Part shown: positions 35,105 through 44,792 of the stretch, one piece after another
How positions within the stretch are numbered: the first letter of the stretch is position 1
How the letters are laid out: every line of letters starts with the position of its first letter
NCBI GenBank assembly: GCA_964424355.1
Contig: CAYRIO010000006.1
Location: forward strand, 62,001-126,000
Direction of reading: 5' to 3'
Origin: CAZEHS01 sp964424355
GTDB lineage: Bacteria > Bacillota > Clostridia > Peptostreptococcales > Acidaminobacteraceae
Length of the DNA: 64,000 nt
Position numbers and translations under genes: made by a program
Notes under the pieces: model-generated
Told to the model about the DNA's origin: nothing
The model's database searches: none
Seen by the model: the letters and a program-made list of their open reading frames with translations, nothing else

Positions 35105-35133
35105 TTGACGGACTCGTAAAAATTTACTAAAAT
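35105..35133 (+). promoter_or_regulatory. mgl/gal operon promoter with GalR operator in the spacer
   Basis: TTGACG (35105-35110) and TAAAAT (35128-35133) are 17 bases apart. The spacer holds the palindrome GTAAAAATTTAC (35116-35127), which resembles the site before galR. A repressor bound between -35 and -10 would block polymerase. Confidence 0.85.
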
Positions 35134-35179
35134 ACAAATAAGCTTCATCATCTTGCTTAATATGAAAGGGTGGGTATCA

Positions 35180-36235
35180 GTGAAAAAGATTTTAGCGACG
35201 GGGATGGTTTTGGTTTTGGCACTGAGCGCAGTAGGATGTGCGCCGAAAGCCGCGGCACCGGAGGCGGCAGCACCAGCAGCACCGGCAGCGGTAGAGATGC
35301 CGAAGATCGGGGTAACGATCTACAAGTTTGATGACAACTTCATGAGCTTTGTACGACGGGCCATCGAAACCAATGCAAAAGACAAAGCGGAATTGATGCT
35401 GAACGATTCACAGAACAATCAGGCGACACAGAATGAGCAAGTGGACATGATGATTTCGAAGGGTGTGAAAGCGCTTGCCATCAACATGGTTGATCCTCAA
35501 GCCGCTCCCTCCATCATTGCAAAGGCACAGGCTGCCAACCTGCCCGTGGTTTTCTTCAACAAGGAACCCAATGCAGCGGATCTGAAGAGCTACGACAAAG
35601 CATGGTATGTCGGAACCGCTTCCGCTGAAGCGGGCGTGATCCAGGGCAAAATGATCGTGGACCTCTGGAAAGCCAAGCCTGAACTGGACAAGAACAAAGA
35701 CGGCAAGATCCAATACGTTCTACTTAAAGGCGAACCCGGCCATCCGGACGCTGAAGCCCGAACCAAGTTTGCTGTTCAGGCCATCACAGATGCCGGCATC
35801 GGTGCGGACCAACTGGAACTGCAAACCGGCATGTGGGACAGCGTGAAAGGCAAAGAGCTGATGGACGCTTGGCTTGCCAAGCACGGCGATAAGATTGAAA
35901 TGGTCATCGCCAACAACGACGGCATGGCACTGGGCGCTATCCAATCCCTGAAAGCCAATGGCCAGTTCGACGGTGGCAAATGGATGCCCGTATTCGGTGT
36001 TGACGCCATCCCCGATGCCCTTGAGCAGATCAAAGCCGGCCTGATGGCTGGTACCGTTCTCAACGATGCGAAGAACCAAGGGAAAGCAACAACTGAGCTG
36101 GCTATCAACGTAGCCGCCGGCAAAGATCCCCTGGATGGCACCGAGTGGAAATTCGACGAGAACAAAGCGGTCCGTGTACCGTATGTTGCAGTCACCAAGG
36201 ATAACCTCAGCTTTGCAGAGGCAGCCTACAAATAA
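35180..36235 (+). CDS. mglB: Galactose-binding lipoprotein of the Mgl ABC transporter
   Basis: The product of about 351 residues has a lipoprotein signal (LSAVGC, lipidated Cys at about 20), an Ala/Pro linker and a type-I periplasmic binding fold. It shows IGVTIYKFDDNFMSFVRRAIE, MISKGVKALAINMVDPQAA, MVIANNDGMALGAIQSL and GVDAIPDAL, all close to MglB sequence blocks. It delivers galactose or glucose, possibly galactosides, to MglAC. I chose GTG 35180 because GGGTGGG lies 6 bases before it and the signal then starts KKIL. The upstream ATG at 35162 has no ribosome site. Confidence 0.93.
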   Translation: MKKILATGMVLVLALSAVGCAPKAAAPEAAAPAAPAAVEMPKIGVTIYKFDDNFMSFVRRAIETNAKDKAELMLNDSQNNQATQNEQVDMMISKGVKALAINMVDPQAAPSIIAKAQAANLPVVFFNKEPNAADLKSYDKAWYVGTASAEAGVIQGKMIVDLWKAKPELDKNKDGKIQYVLLKGEPGHPDAEARTKFAVQAITDAGIGADQLELQTGMWDSVKGKELMDAWLAKHGDKIEMVIANNDGMALGAIQSLKANGQFDGGKWMPVFGVDAIPDALEQIKAGLMAGTVLNDAKNQGKATTELAINVAAGKDPLDGTEWKFDENKAVRVPYVAVTKDNLSFAEAAYK

Positions 36236-36256
36236 GCAGACCACAGTGAATATGAA

Positions 36257-36292
36257 CAATTCGAGATGCTCCCGCAGCATCTCGAATTGTTT
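36257..36292 (+). terminator. Intra-operon hairpin between mglB and mglA
   Basis: CAATTCGAGATGCT pairs perfectly with AGCATCTCGAATTG around five bases, followed by TTTAA. As in other sugar ABC operons, it may let most transcripts stop after mglB or protect the mglB 3' end, giving an excess of binding protein. Confidence 0.8.
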
Positions 36293-36345
36293 AACCACTC
36301 AAATGAATCCGCCAGACCCGGATCAAACCTCGGGGGGAGTAGCGT

Positions 36346-37866
36346 ATGACAATGGAAAACCTGAACAATTCAGACGAATTCGTTCTGCAGATGCAGGGAA
36401 TCACCAAGGTGTTCCCCGGGGTTAAGGCCCTGGATGGTGTGCACCTCAACGTCAGGCCCGGCAGTGTCCATGCCCTGATGGGTGAAAACGGGGCGGGGAA
36501 ATCCACCCTGATGAAATGTCTTTTCGGGATATACAAGGCCGACGAGGGCCAGATTCTTTTCAAAGGACGCCAAGTCAACTATACGACCGCGAAGGCCGCA
36601 TTGGTGGATGGGGTTTCCATGGTTCACCAGGAGCTCAATCAGGTTCGCCAGCGCAGTATCTGCGACAATATCTGGCTTGGCCGCTACCCGAAGAAAGGGC
36701 TCTTCATCGATGAAGAGAAAATGTACACAGAGACCCTGGCAATTTTCAAGGAACTGGATATCAATCTGGATCCCAGCGTGAAACTGAACAAACTCTCTGT
36801 TTCAGAGATGCAAATGGTGGAAATCGCGAAGGCTGTATCCTATGATTCCCGGATCCTGGTCCTGGATGAGCCGACCTCCTCTCTCACCGAGAAGGAAGTG
36901 GAGCATCTGTTTCGGATCATCCGGGCACTGCGGGATCGCGGCGTCGGCATCATATATATTTCTCATAAGATGGAAGAAATCTCGAAGATCTCAGATGATG
37001 TCACCATCATGCGGGATGGAAAATGGATTGCCACCAGGCGGACGACGGATATCACCACCGATGAGATCATCAACCTCATGGTGGGCCGGGATCTGACCCA
37101 TCGGTTCCCGCCCAAGGGGAATTCCCCCGGGAATGTGATTTTGGAGGTCCGTGATTTTACAGGGTTGATCCAACCTTCCTTTAAAGGTGTTTCCTTCGAT
37201 CTGAAGAACGGCGAAATTTTAGGGGTTGCCGGTCTGGTGGGCTCCAAGCGGACCGAGGTCGTTGAGGCGGTATTCGGCATCCGTCAGATTGCCGGCGGCA
37301 CCCTGAAGCTTCACGGCCGGGAGATCCGGAACACCCATCCCAACAAAGCCATCGAGCACGGCTTCGCCCTGGTTACGGAAGAACGGCGGGCCAACGGCAT
37401 CTTCGCCATGCTGCCGGTCAGCTTCAACACCATCATTTCCAACATGAAAAAATACACCAACCGGATCGGACTCCTCAGCGATAAGCTGATTGAAACCGAT
37501 ACCCGGTGGGCCATCGATTCCATGCGGGTGAAGACCCCCTCTTCCAAGACCCTGATCCGAAACCTTTCCGGGGGGAACCAGCAAAAGGTCATCATCGGCC
37601 GCTGGATGCTGACGGAACCGGAAATATTCATGATGGACGAGCCGACCCGGGGAATCGATGTCGGGGCAAAATACGAAATATACCAGCTGATGATCGATTT
37701 GGCCAACAAGGGGAAAGGAATCATCATGATTTCTTCGGAAATGCCCGAACTCCTGGGCGTCACGGACCGGATCCTGGTTATGAGTAATGGACAGGTCGCC
37801 GGCATCCTGAACACTGCCGAAGCCACCCAAGAAGAAATCATGCGGCTCTCAGCCAAGTATCTGTAA
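36346..37866 (+). CDS. mglA: Galactose ABC transporter, duplicated ATP-binding subunit
   Basis: The 506-residue product has two ABC domains. The first has Walker A GENGAGKSTLMKCL (about 47-60), the signature region LSVSEMQMVEIAKA and Walker B ILVLDEPTSSL. In the second, the Walker A equivalent is degenerate (GLVGSKRTEVVEAVFG), while LSGGNQQKVIIGRW and IFMMDEPTRGIDVGAKYEI are intact. This asymmetry is typical for MglA/RbsA. It powers import through MglC. Confidence 0.96.
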   Translation: MTMENLNNSDEFVLQMQGITKVFPGVKALDGVHLNVRPGSVHALMGENGAGKSTLMKCLFGIYKADEGQILFKGRQVNYTTAKAALVDGVSMVHQELNQVRQRSICDNIWLGRYPKKGLFIDEEKMYTETLAIFKELDINLDPSVKLNKLSVSEMQMVEIAKAVSYDSRILVLDEPTSSLTEKEVEHLFRIIRALRDRGVGIIYISHKMEEISKISDDVTIMRDGKWIATRRTTDITTDEIINLMVGRDLTHRFPPKGNSPGNVILEVRDFTGLIQPSFKGVSFDLKNGEILGVAGLVGSKRTEVVEAVFGIRQIAGGTLKLHGREIRNTHPNKAIEHGFALVTEERRANGIFAMLPVSFNTIISNMKKYTNRIGLLSDKLIETDTRWAIDSMRVKTPSSKTLIRNLSGGNQQKVIIGRWMLTEPEIFMMDEPTRGIDVGAKYEIYQLMIDLANKGKGIIMISSEMPELLGVTDRILVMSNGQVAGILNTAEATQEEIMRLSAKYL

Positions 37867-37884
37867 TCGGAGGAGGAAACCCCA

Positions 37885-38913
37885 ATGAAAGCTAAACTCG
37901 CATCCCTGAAGGGGATGAATATCCGGGATTTTATGATGAACAACGCCATATCCCTGGTCCTGCTGGCCCTTGTTCTGATCATCATCTCCATTGCACCGGA
38001 CTTCATGTCCCTGCTGAATCTCACCAATATCCTGTCCCAGGCCTCTACCCGGGTCATCATCGCCCTGGGTGTGGGCGGAATCCTGATCGCCCAGGGGACT
38101 GACCTCTCAGCCGGGCGGCTGGTAGGCCTTTCCGCCGTCATCTCCGCATCCCTCCTCCAGGCACCGGCATATGCCTACCGCATGTACCCGGATCTCCCGG
38201 CGATGCCCATGTGGATGCCGATCCTTCTGGCCATGGCTGTCACCTCGGTCTTTGGTCTGGTCAACGGTTACATCGTTGGCAAGTTCCAGGTGCCGCCCTT
38301 CATTGCCACCCTGGGTATGATGATCATCGTCTATGGCATCAACTCCACCTACTACGACCGTCCGCCTTACGGGGCTCAGCCCATCGGCGGTCTGGACCCG
38401 GCATACATGAAGTTCGCCCAAGGGTATTTCACCGTGGGGGGCATCATGATCCCGTACCTCGTCATCTACGCCCTGATCACCACCGCCATCATCTGGGTCA
38501 TCTGGAACAAGACGCGACTGGGCAAGAACATGTACGCCATCGGCGGCAATCCTGAAGCCGCTGCGGTATCCGGGGTAAACATCCTGGTGAACCTGCTGAT
38601 CATCTACACCCTGGCAGGGGCCCTCTACGGCTTCGCCGGTTCATTGGAAGCAGCCCGGGTGGGAACCGCCACCAACAATACCGCCAACATGTATGAGCTG
38701 GATGCCATTGCGGCCTGCGTCGTGGGCGGGGTGTCCACCTCCGGAGGAATCGGCACCATCGGCGGCGTTATCACCGGGGTTCTGATCTTCCAGGTGCTCA
38801 ACTACGGCTTGGCCTTCATCGGCGTGAATCCTTACATCCAGTTCATCATCAAGGGTCTGATCATCATCACCGCAGTAGCCATCGACATCCAAAAATACAT
38901 CAAGAAAAAATAG
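37885..38913 (+). CDS. mglC: Galactose ABC transporter permease
   Basis: The 342-residue product has about eight to ten membrane segments. It shows the family motifs GGILIAQGTDLSAGRLVGLSA (about 54-75), the coupling-helix sequence GKNMYAIGGNPEAAAVSGVN (about 213-232), and AACVVGGVSTSGGIGTIGGV. It forms the channel for MglB-delivered sugar. It follows mglA after 18 bases with GGAGGAGG as the ribosome site. Confidence 0.95.
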   Translation: MKAKLASLKGMNIRDFMMNNAISLVLLALVLIIISIAPDFMSLLNLTNILSQASTRVIIALGVGGILIAQGTDLSAGRLVGLSAVISASLLQAPAYAYRMYPDLPAMPMWMPILLAMAVTSVFGLVNGYIVGKFQVPPFIATLGMMIIVYGINSTYYDRPPYGAQPIGGLDPAYMKFAQGYFTVGGIMIPYLVIYALITTAIIWVIWNKTRLGKNMYAIGGNPEAAAVSGVNILVNLLIIYTLAGALYGFAGSLEAARVGTATNNTANMYELDAIAACVVGGVSTSGGIGTIGGVITGVLIFQVLNYGLAFIGVNPYIQFIIKGLIIITAVAIDIQKYIKKK

Positions 38914-38930
38914 CGAATGGGGAATGCCAC

Positions 38931-40094
38931 GTGTATACGCAAGTAAAAGATGCTTTCAGAGCTGTCTTTGGCAGCTCCGGGGACGTACGCTCTTTTTTCG
39001 CCCCCGGCAGGGTCAACCTGATCGGAGAATACACGGATTTCAACGGCGGTCATGTCCTGCCCTGTGCCCTGACCATCGGCACCTATGCCGTTGCCCGGAA
39101 AAGGGACGACGCCGGGATCCGCTTGTATTCCGTCAATTTTAAAGAGCAGGGGGTCCACGAACTGTCCCTGAACACCCTGGAGAAGGATGATGCCCACGAC
39201 TGGGGCAACTATCCCAAGGGGGTTGCCTCGACGCTGATCCAGGCCGGGTTCCCCATCGATTATGGCTTCGATATCGCCTTTGGGGGGAATATCCCCAACG
39301 GAGCGGGGCTTTCCTCCAGTGCCTCTATCGAGGTGGTCACCTCCGTGATCCTGAACGCCCTGTTCGGACTGGGGATTCCCCTGGACCGGCAGGCCATTCT
39401 GGCCCGAAAAGCCGAAAATCAGTATATCGGTGTGAATTGCGGCATCATGGATCAGTTCGCCATCGCCATGGGGAAGGAGGACCATGCCGTACTGCTGAAC
39501 ACCGATACCATGCATTATGAGCAGGTGCCCCTCCGGCTCAAGGGCTACCGCCTGGTCATTGCCAATACCAATAAAAGGCGGGGGCTGGCGGATTCAAAGT
39601 ACAACATCCGTTTTGCCGAGTGCCGGGAAGCCCTGGGGGATCTGCAAACGGTGATGGCCATCCAAACCCTGGGGGAACTGGACACCGCCCGGTTTGAAGG
39701 GGCCTCCCATGCCATCCGGAACCCCGAGGCCATGAAACGGGCCCGCCATGCGGTTTCAGAGAACGAACGGACCCTCCAGGCCCTGAAGGTTCTGAAATCT
39801 GGAGATCTGGCCGGCTTCGGCCGCCTGATGAACGCTTCCCATCAGTCTTTGCAAACGGATTTTGAGGTCAGCTGCCCTGAACTGGATCTGCTGGTGAGCC
39901 TGGCCCAGGGCCATGAAGGGGTTCTGGGGGCCCGTTTGACGGGTGCCGGTTTCGGAGGCTGCACCGTGAACCTGGTGGCAGAAAGCCAGGTGGCTTCTTT
40001 CATCAGCCGTGTAGGCGAACAGTATGCTGCCGTCATCGGATACGCCGGGGATTTTTATGTGGTGGAAGCCGGAGACGGGGCCAGAGAAATCTAG
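38931..40094 (+). CDS. galK: Galactokinase
   Basis: The 387-residue GHMP kinase has the galactokinase signature GRVNLIGEYTDFNGGHVLP (about 27-45), the ATP loop NGAGLSSSASIEV (about 124-136) and the C-terminal GARLTGAGFGGCTVNL (about 333-348). It phosphorylates galactose to galactose-1-phosphate, the first Leloir step. It starts with GTG, preceded by GGGGAA at 7 bases. It lies 17 bases from mglC and 9 from galE in the operon. Confidence 0.97.
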   Translation: MYTQVKDAFRAVFGSSGDVRSFFAPGRVNLIGEYTDFNGGHVLPCALTIGTYAVARKRDDAGIRLYSVNFKEQGVHELSLNTLEKDDAHDWGNYPKGVASTLIQAGFPIDYGFDIAFGGNIPNGAGLSSSASIEVVTSVILNALFGLGIPLDRQAILARKAENQYIGVNCGIMDQFAIAMGKEDHAVLLNTDTMHYEQVPLRLKGYRLVIANTNKRRGLADSKYNIRFAECREALGDLQTVMAIQTLGELDTARFEGASHAIRNPEAMKRARHAVSENERTLQALKVLKSGDLAGFGRLMNASHQSLQTDFEVSCPELDLLVSLAQGHEGVLGARLTGAGFGGCTVNLVAESQVASFISRVGEQYAAVIGYAGDFYVVEAGDGAREI

Positions 40095-40103
40095 GAGGCA
40101 CAG

Positions 40104-41093
40104 ATGAAGATATTGGTCACCGGCGGTGCCGGTTATATCGGATCCCATGCGGTCCACGGGCTCATCCAAAGCGGTTATGACGTGGTGGTGGCGGATAATC
40201 TCTCCACCGGCCACCGGGAAGCCCTGCATCCGGAAGCCATCTTCTGCAAGGGGGATATCCGGGACCGCCGGTTCCTGAAGGACCTCTTCGAAGCCCATCC
40301 GATTGATGCCGTCCTACATTTTGCGGCGGCGTCCCTGGTCGGGGAGAGCATGGAAGACCCCCTGAAGTATTACGACAACAACCTCACCGGTACCCAGTGC
40401 CTGCTGCAGGCCATGGTGAACGCCGGTGTGGATAAGATTGTTTTTTCCTCCACGGCGGCGGTGTACGGCGAGCCTGTGGAGACCCCCCTGAAGGAAACCC
40501 ACCGGACCCAGCCCCTCAACACCTACGGTGAAACCAAGCTGGCCATGGAAAAGATGATGCAGTGGTGCAGCCAAATCCACGGCATCCGTTTTGTGTCCCT
40601 CCGCTACTTCAATGTGGGCGGCGCCCACCCGGAGGGGCATATCGGCGAGGCCCACATCCCGGAAACCCACCTGATCCCTCTGATCCTGCAAGTTCCTCTG
40701 GGGCAGCGGGAAGCGCTCCGGATCTTCGGAGACGATTATCCCACCCGGGATGGCACCTGCGTGCGGGATTATATCCACATCGCGGACCTGGTGGACGCCC
40801 ATGTCCTGGCCCTGGGGAAGCTGATTGCCGGTGATGCCGGCGGCATTTTCAACTTGGGAACCGGGGAAGGCTATACGGTTCTTGAAATGCTGGCAGCCGC
40901 CCGGAAGGTGACCGGTCATCCGATTCCCGCAGAAATCTGTCCGCGACGGGCAGGGGATCCGGCGGTACTGGTGGCATCACCGGAAAAAGCCTGCCAGGAG
41001 CTGGGGTGGCAGCCGCGGTTCACCGCCATTGAAGAGATCATTGCCAGCGCCTGGCGCTTTCATCAGAGCCACCCCAAGGGCTACAAGAAGTGA
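40104..41093 (+). CDS. galE: UDP-glucose 4-epimerase
   Basis: The 329-residue extended short-chain dehydrogenase has the NAD motif TGGAGYIGSHAVHGL (about 6-20), the catalytic SSTAAVYGEP (about 113-122) and the YGETKLAMEK Tyr/Lys pair (about 138-148). It interconverts UDP-galactose and UDP-glucose in the Leloir route. AGGAGGCACAG precedes the ATG. Its TGA touches the start region of galT. Confidence 0.97.
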   Translation: MKILVTGGAGYIGSHAVHGLIQSGYDVVVADNLSTGHREALHPEAIFCKGDIRDRRFLKDLFEAHPIDAVLHFAAASLVGESMEDPLKYYDNNLTGTQCLLQAMVNAGVDKIVFSSTAAVYGEPVETPLKETHRTQPLNTYGETKLAMEKMMQWCSQIHGIRFVSLRYFNVGGAHPEGHIGEAHIPETHLIPLILQVPLGQREALRIFGDDYPTRDGTCVRDYIHIADLVDAHVLALGKLIAGDAGGIFNLGTGEGYTVLEMLAAARKVTGHPIPAEICPRRAGDPAVLVASPEKACQELGWQPRFTAIEEIIASAWRFHQSHPKGYKK

Positions 41094-41101
41094 GGATCCC
41101 C

Positions 41102-42613
41102 ATGATCGATACGCTGATTGAACAATTGATCCTTTACGGACTCCAAAAGGGACTGATCGAAAAAGACGATGCGGTCTGGGCCCGGAACAGCCTGATGGCT
41201 GTCCTGAACATCGATGCCATCAGGCCAGTTACAGTGGCGGATTCTCCGGTGGACCACGTGTCCGTGCTGGAGCAGATTCTGGACTGGGCCTTCGAGACCG
41301 GCCGCCTGGCCTCCCGGTATGCGGACCATAGCGACCTGCTGGACACCCAGCTGATGGGGTGTCTGACCCCCCGACCCTCGGAAGTGATAGCCGACTTTCG
41401 GATACGGTATGCAGGGGCCCCGGAGGCGGCAACCGATTGGTTCTACGCTTTCAGCCAGAATTGCCATTACATCCGCATGGACCGGGTCGCCAGGAATCAG
41501 TCCTGGCAGGCGGATACCGCCTATGGCTGTCTGGACATCACCATCAACTGCTCCAAACCTGAAAAAGATCCCAAGGCCATCGCTGCGGCGGGCAATACCG
41601 CCTCGGCGGATTACCCGGCCTGCCTCCTGTGCCTGGATAACGTGGGCTATGCAGGGCGATTGAACCACCCGGCCCGGCAGAACCTCCGGGTGATCCCGGT
41701 GACACTCAACGGGGAACCCTGGTATTTTCAATACTCCCCCTATGTCTACTACAACGAGCACGCCATCATCTTCAGTGAAAAGCACCTTCCCATGGCCATC
41801 ACCCGGGAAACCTTTATCCGGCTCCTGGATTTCATAGAAATATTCCCCCACTATTTCATCGGCTCCAATGCGGATCTTCCCATTGTGGGGGGCTCCATGC
41901 TGTCCCACGACCACTATCAGGGAGGGCGCTACGAATTCGCCATGGCCCGTGCCTCGGTCCTGGAGCATCATGGCTTGAAGAGGTTTCCCCAGGTTTCCTG
42001 CGCCCATCTGAACTGGCCGCTGACGGTCCTGCGGCTCACCAGCCCGGATCGGGAGCAACTGCTGGGGGCGGCGGAAGCCCTGCGCGTTGGCTGGCAGGCT
42101 TACTCGGATCCGGAGGCGGGGATTCTGGCCGCCTCACCGGCGGGGCGGCATAATACCCTGACCCCCATCGCCCGGCGCCGGGACACGGATTTTGAACTGG
42201 ATCTGGTCCTGCGCAACAACCGCCAGGACGAGGACCATCCTGATGGGATTTTCCACCCCCATGCTGAAATCCACCCCGTGAAAAAAGAAAATATCGGCCT
42301 GATTGAAGTGATGGGGCTGGCAGTCCTGCCGGACCGTTTGGTCGGTGAACTGCAGGACTTGGCAGCGTGGTTCACAGCGGTGGATCCCAGCGGAGAGCCG
42401 GTCCTGCCGGAAGCCCTTGAAAAATTCGCCTACCTGCTCCATGTCCTGAAAGGCCTGGCAATCCCAGCGGGCACGGCTCCCGGCAAAGCCCTGGAGCAGG
42501 CCGTCAGTGCAGTTTTCCTCCAGGGTCTGGAGCACTGCGGCGTCTACGGTGTCGGTGAAGCAGGGCAGCGGGGCGTCCGGCGGTTCATCGATGCAATCAA
42601 TTCAGGAGCGTGA
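41102..42613 (+). CDS. galT: Galactose-1-phosphate uridylyltransferase (Firmicute GalT type 2)
   Basis: The product of about 503 residues matches the longer GalT family of Firmicutes, with blocks YGCLDITINCSKPEKDPKAI, PVTLNGEPWYFQYSPYVYYNEHAI and the nucleotidyl-transfer region GGSMLSHDHYQGG, whose His-x-His is part of the active site. It exchanges UMP between UDP-glucose and galactose-1-phosphate. I chose ATG 41102, with GAGG 6 bases ahead; GTG 41090 overlaps the galE stop and is possible. Confidence 0.95.
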   Translation: MIDTLIEQLILYGLQKGLIEKDDAVWARNSLMAVLNIDAIRPVTVADSPVDHVSVLEQILDWAFETGRLASRYADHSDLLDTQLMGCLTPRPSEVIADFRIRYAGAPEAATDWFYAFSQNCHYIRMDRVARNQSWQADTAYGCLDITINCSKPEKDPKAIAAAGNTASADYPACLLCLDNVGYAGRLNHPARQNLRVIPVTLNGEPWYFQYSPYVYYNEHAIIFSEKHLPMAITRETFIRLLDFIEIFPHYFIGSNADLPIVGGSMLSHDHYQGGRYEFAMARASVLEHHGLKRFPQVSCAHLNWPLTVLRLTSPDREQLLGAAEALRVGWQAYSDPEAGILAASPAGRHNTLTPIARRRDTDFELDLVLRNNRQDEDHPDGIFHPHAEIHPVKKENIGLIEVMGLAVLPDRLVGELQDLAAWFTAVDPSGEPVLPEALEKFAYLLHVLKGLAIPAGTAPGKALEQAVSAVFLQGLEHCGVYGVGEAGQRGVRRFIDAINSGA

Positions 42614-42617
42614 AGCC

Positions 42618-44609
42618 ATGACGATGCCCAACAGCAACCCCCTGATGTTAGGGGTCGATTATTATCCCGAGCACTGGCCCGCAGATTTCCTCGAAAAGGA
42701 TCTGGCGGCCATCCGGGCCACCGGTGCCAACACCATCCGGATCGGCGAGTTCGCCTGGCACCTCATGGAGTCCCTGCCGGGTCAGTATGATTTCAGCTTC
42801 TTTGACACCGTCATTGAAAAGGCCAAGGCCGTGGGGCTGGCTGTGATCTTCGGGACGCCCACCGCCACGTTTCCGGCATGGCTTGCCGCGGCTCATCCTG
42901 AAATTCTGTCTCAAAACGAAACCGGCCAGGTCTGGAGCTTCGGAGGCCGCAGGCAGTACTGCTTCAATTCTCCTGCCTATCAGAAAGCCGCTGAGGCCAT
43001 CACGGAAAAGCTGGTGGCCCATTATGGCCAGGAACCCGCTGTCATCGCCTGGCAGGTGGATAACGAATTCGGCCATGAGGGCAGTGATTTCTGTTTCTGT
43101 GAAATCTGCCATGAGGAATTCCAGCAGTGGCTGGAGGAGACCTACCAGCATATCACCCATCTCAATGAGGCCTGGGGCACCATCTTTTGGGGGCAGACCT
43201 ACAACACCTTCAATGAAATCCCCAGTCCCCGGCCCACCATCACCACCCATAACCCCAGCCTGCTTCTAGACTGGGCCCGGTTCCGCAGCGATGCCATCAA
43301 TGGCTTTGCCCGGCAGCAGATCACCGCTATCCGGCGGCACAAGGGCGATCATCAGCTGGTGACCCACAATCTCTTCGGCGGCTACTTCAATCGCTGCTAC
43401 GATCAGAACACCCTGGCCGACATGCTGGACGTGGTCTCATTCGACAACTATCCGGTCTGGGGCGGTCTTGAAAAGCCCATTTCCCCGGCTCGGTCTGCCC
43501 TGGCCCTGGACTATATCCGGGGGCTCAAACAGCAGAATTTTTGGATATTGGAACAGCTGATGGGCTCCCAGGGCCATCAGGCAATCGGTTATCTGCCGCG
43601 GCCCGATCAGGCGGTGCTATGGTCCTTCCAGGCCATGGCCAGGGGCTGTGAAGCCCTGCTGTATTTCCGCTGGCGGGGAATGACCCGGGGGGCTGAGCAG
43701 TTCTGTCTGGGCCTGATCGATCAGGATAACCGCCAAGGCCGGAAGGTTCAGGAGGCCAGCGGCTTCTTCGGAAAGGCTGCCGAGAATGCCGCTGTGTTCC
43801 GTAGCCCGGTGAAGAGCCAGGTCTGCGCCCTCTATGATTTCGATTCGATCTGGTCGTGGCATTATCAGCCCCAAAGCGCTGGATTTGATTATGAGACGGA
43901 ATTCTGCCGCCTGTACGAACCCTTCTATCAGCACAATATAGCCGTGGATGTCCTCAGCACCGACCGAGATTTTTCCGGGTACCGGGTTCTGCTGGTCCCT
44001 GTCCTGCAAATTGTCAATGAAGCCCTGGTCAAGCGGCTGGAAGCCTTTGCGTCCGCAGGGGGGATCGTGGTGTTCACCTTCCGCACCGGCATCAAGGACA
44101 AGCACAACAATCTCCATTTCTTAAAGACACCCCCCTGCCTGCTCCGGAATATGATGGGGCTGGAGGTGACAGAGGCCGAATCCCTGGGGGCCCTGGGTAG
44201 CGCTTCCGTCAGCGGCTGCGGTCCTAAGCAGGGCCAGTCCGGAGAATTCGCCGTATGGCGGGATCTGATCACCCCCTTGGAGGCGGAAGTCCTTTACCGG
44301 TATGACGATTCTCCCTACCAGGATTTCGCGGCGGTGACCCGGAATTCCTATGGTCGCGGATGGGTCTACACCGTCGGCGGCGGGGCAGATATGTCCCTGC
44401 TGATGGATCTGGCGGCGGAAATCCTCCAGAGGGCCGAGATTCCATGGATCCCCAGCGTCCCCATGGTCGAGGTGGTGACCCGGGAGCTTGGAGACGGCGG
44501 CTCATGCCGCATCCTCATGAACCATTCCGGCAGTGTCCAGAGCCACGGCGATCACCGTCTGGCTCCCTACGAAGTCCTGATTGCGCCCGCCCCGATTCCA
44601 ACAGAATAG
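42618..44609 (+). CDS. GH42 beta-galactosidase
   Basis: The 663-residue product starts LGVDYYPEHWPADFLEKDL, typical for GH42. The acid/base Glu is in WQVDNEFGHEG (near residue 150), a zinc cluster is in CFCEICHEEF, and the nucleophile Glu is in FWILEQLMGSQGHQ (about 310). The C-terminal trimerisation domain is present. There is no signal peptide, so it acts inside the cell and releases galactose for GalKTE. AGGAG lies 9 bases before ATG 42618. It closes the gal operon before a terminator. No galactoside-specific permease gene is nearby, so substrate import may go through MglBAC or elsewhere. Confidence 0.95.
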   Translation: MTMPNSNPLMLGVDYYPEHWPADFLEKDLAAIRATGANTIRIGEFAWHLMESLPGQYDFSFFDTVIEKAKAVGLAVIFGTPTATFPAWLAAAHPEILSQNETGQVWSFGGRRQYCFNSPAYQKAAEAITEKLVAHYGQEPAVIAWQVDNEFGHEGSDFCFCEICHEEFQQWLEETYQHITHLNEAWGTIFWGQTYNTFNEIPSPRPTITTHNPSLLLDWARFRSDAINGFARQQITAIRRHKGDHQLVTHNLFGGYFNRCYDQNTLADMLDVVSFDNYPVWGGLEKPISPARSALALDYIRGLKQQNFWILEQLMGSQGHQAIGYLPRPDQAVLWSFQAMARGCEALLYFRWRGMTRGAEQFCLGLIDQDNRQGRKVQEASGFFGKAAENAAVFRSPVKSQVCALYDFDSIWSWHYQPQSAGFDYETEFCRLYEPFYQHNIAVDVLSTDRDFSGYRVLLVPVLQIVNEALVKRLEAFASAGGIVVFTFRTGIKDKHNNLHFLKTPPCLLRNMMGLEVTEAESLGALGSASVSGCGPKQGQSGEFAVWRDLITPLEAEVLYRYDDSPYQDFAAVTRNSYGRGWVYTVGGGADMSLLMDLAAEILQRAEIPWIPSVPMVEVVTRELGDGGSCRILMNHSGSVQSHGDHRLAPYEVLIAPAPIPTE

Positions 44610-44634
44610 AGTCTCCCCTTTTTCTTTTTATCCG

Positions 44635-44669
44635 GGCCACAGCATCCCCCTGCTGTGGCTGTTTTTTTT
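44635..44669 (+). terminator. Terminator of the gal operon
   Basis: GCCACAGCA pairs with TGCTGTGGC around a short C-rich loop, followed by a run of eight T. Confidence 0.9.
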
Positions 44670-44792
44670 AGGTGCCCGGCGATGGAGCGGCAGGGTTTCA
44701 AGGTCCTTGGGGCGATGGAATCGGCGGTTTATAGCCTATTCATCCGGGGTACAATCATAAGCAAAACTATTTTGTGAATAAATCGCCTCAAG

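Noticed and set aside
44700..44760. Fluoride riboswitch before the pyrophosphatase gene
   Set aside because: GGGGCGATGGAATCGGCGG looks similar at first, but the conserved 3' part and pseudoknot partner are missing.
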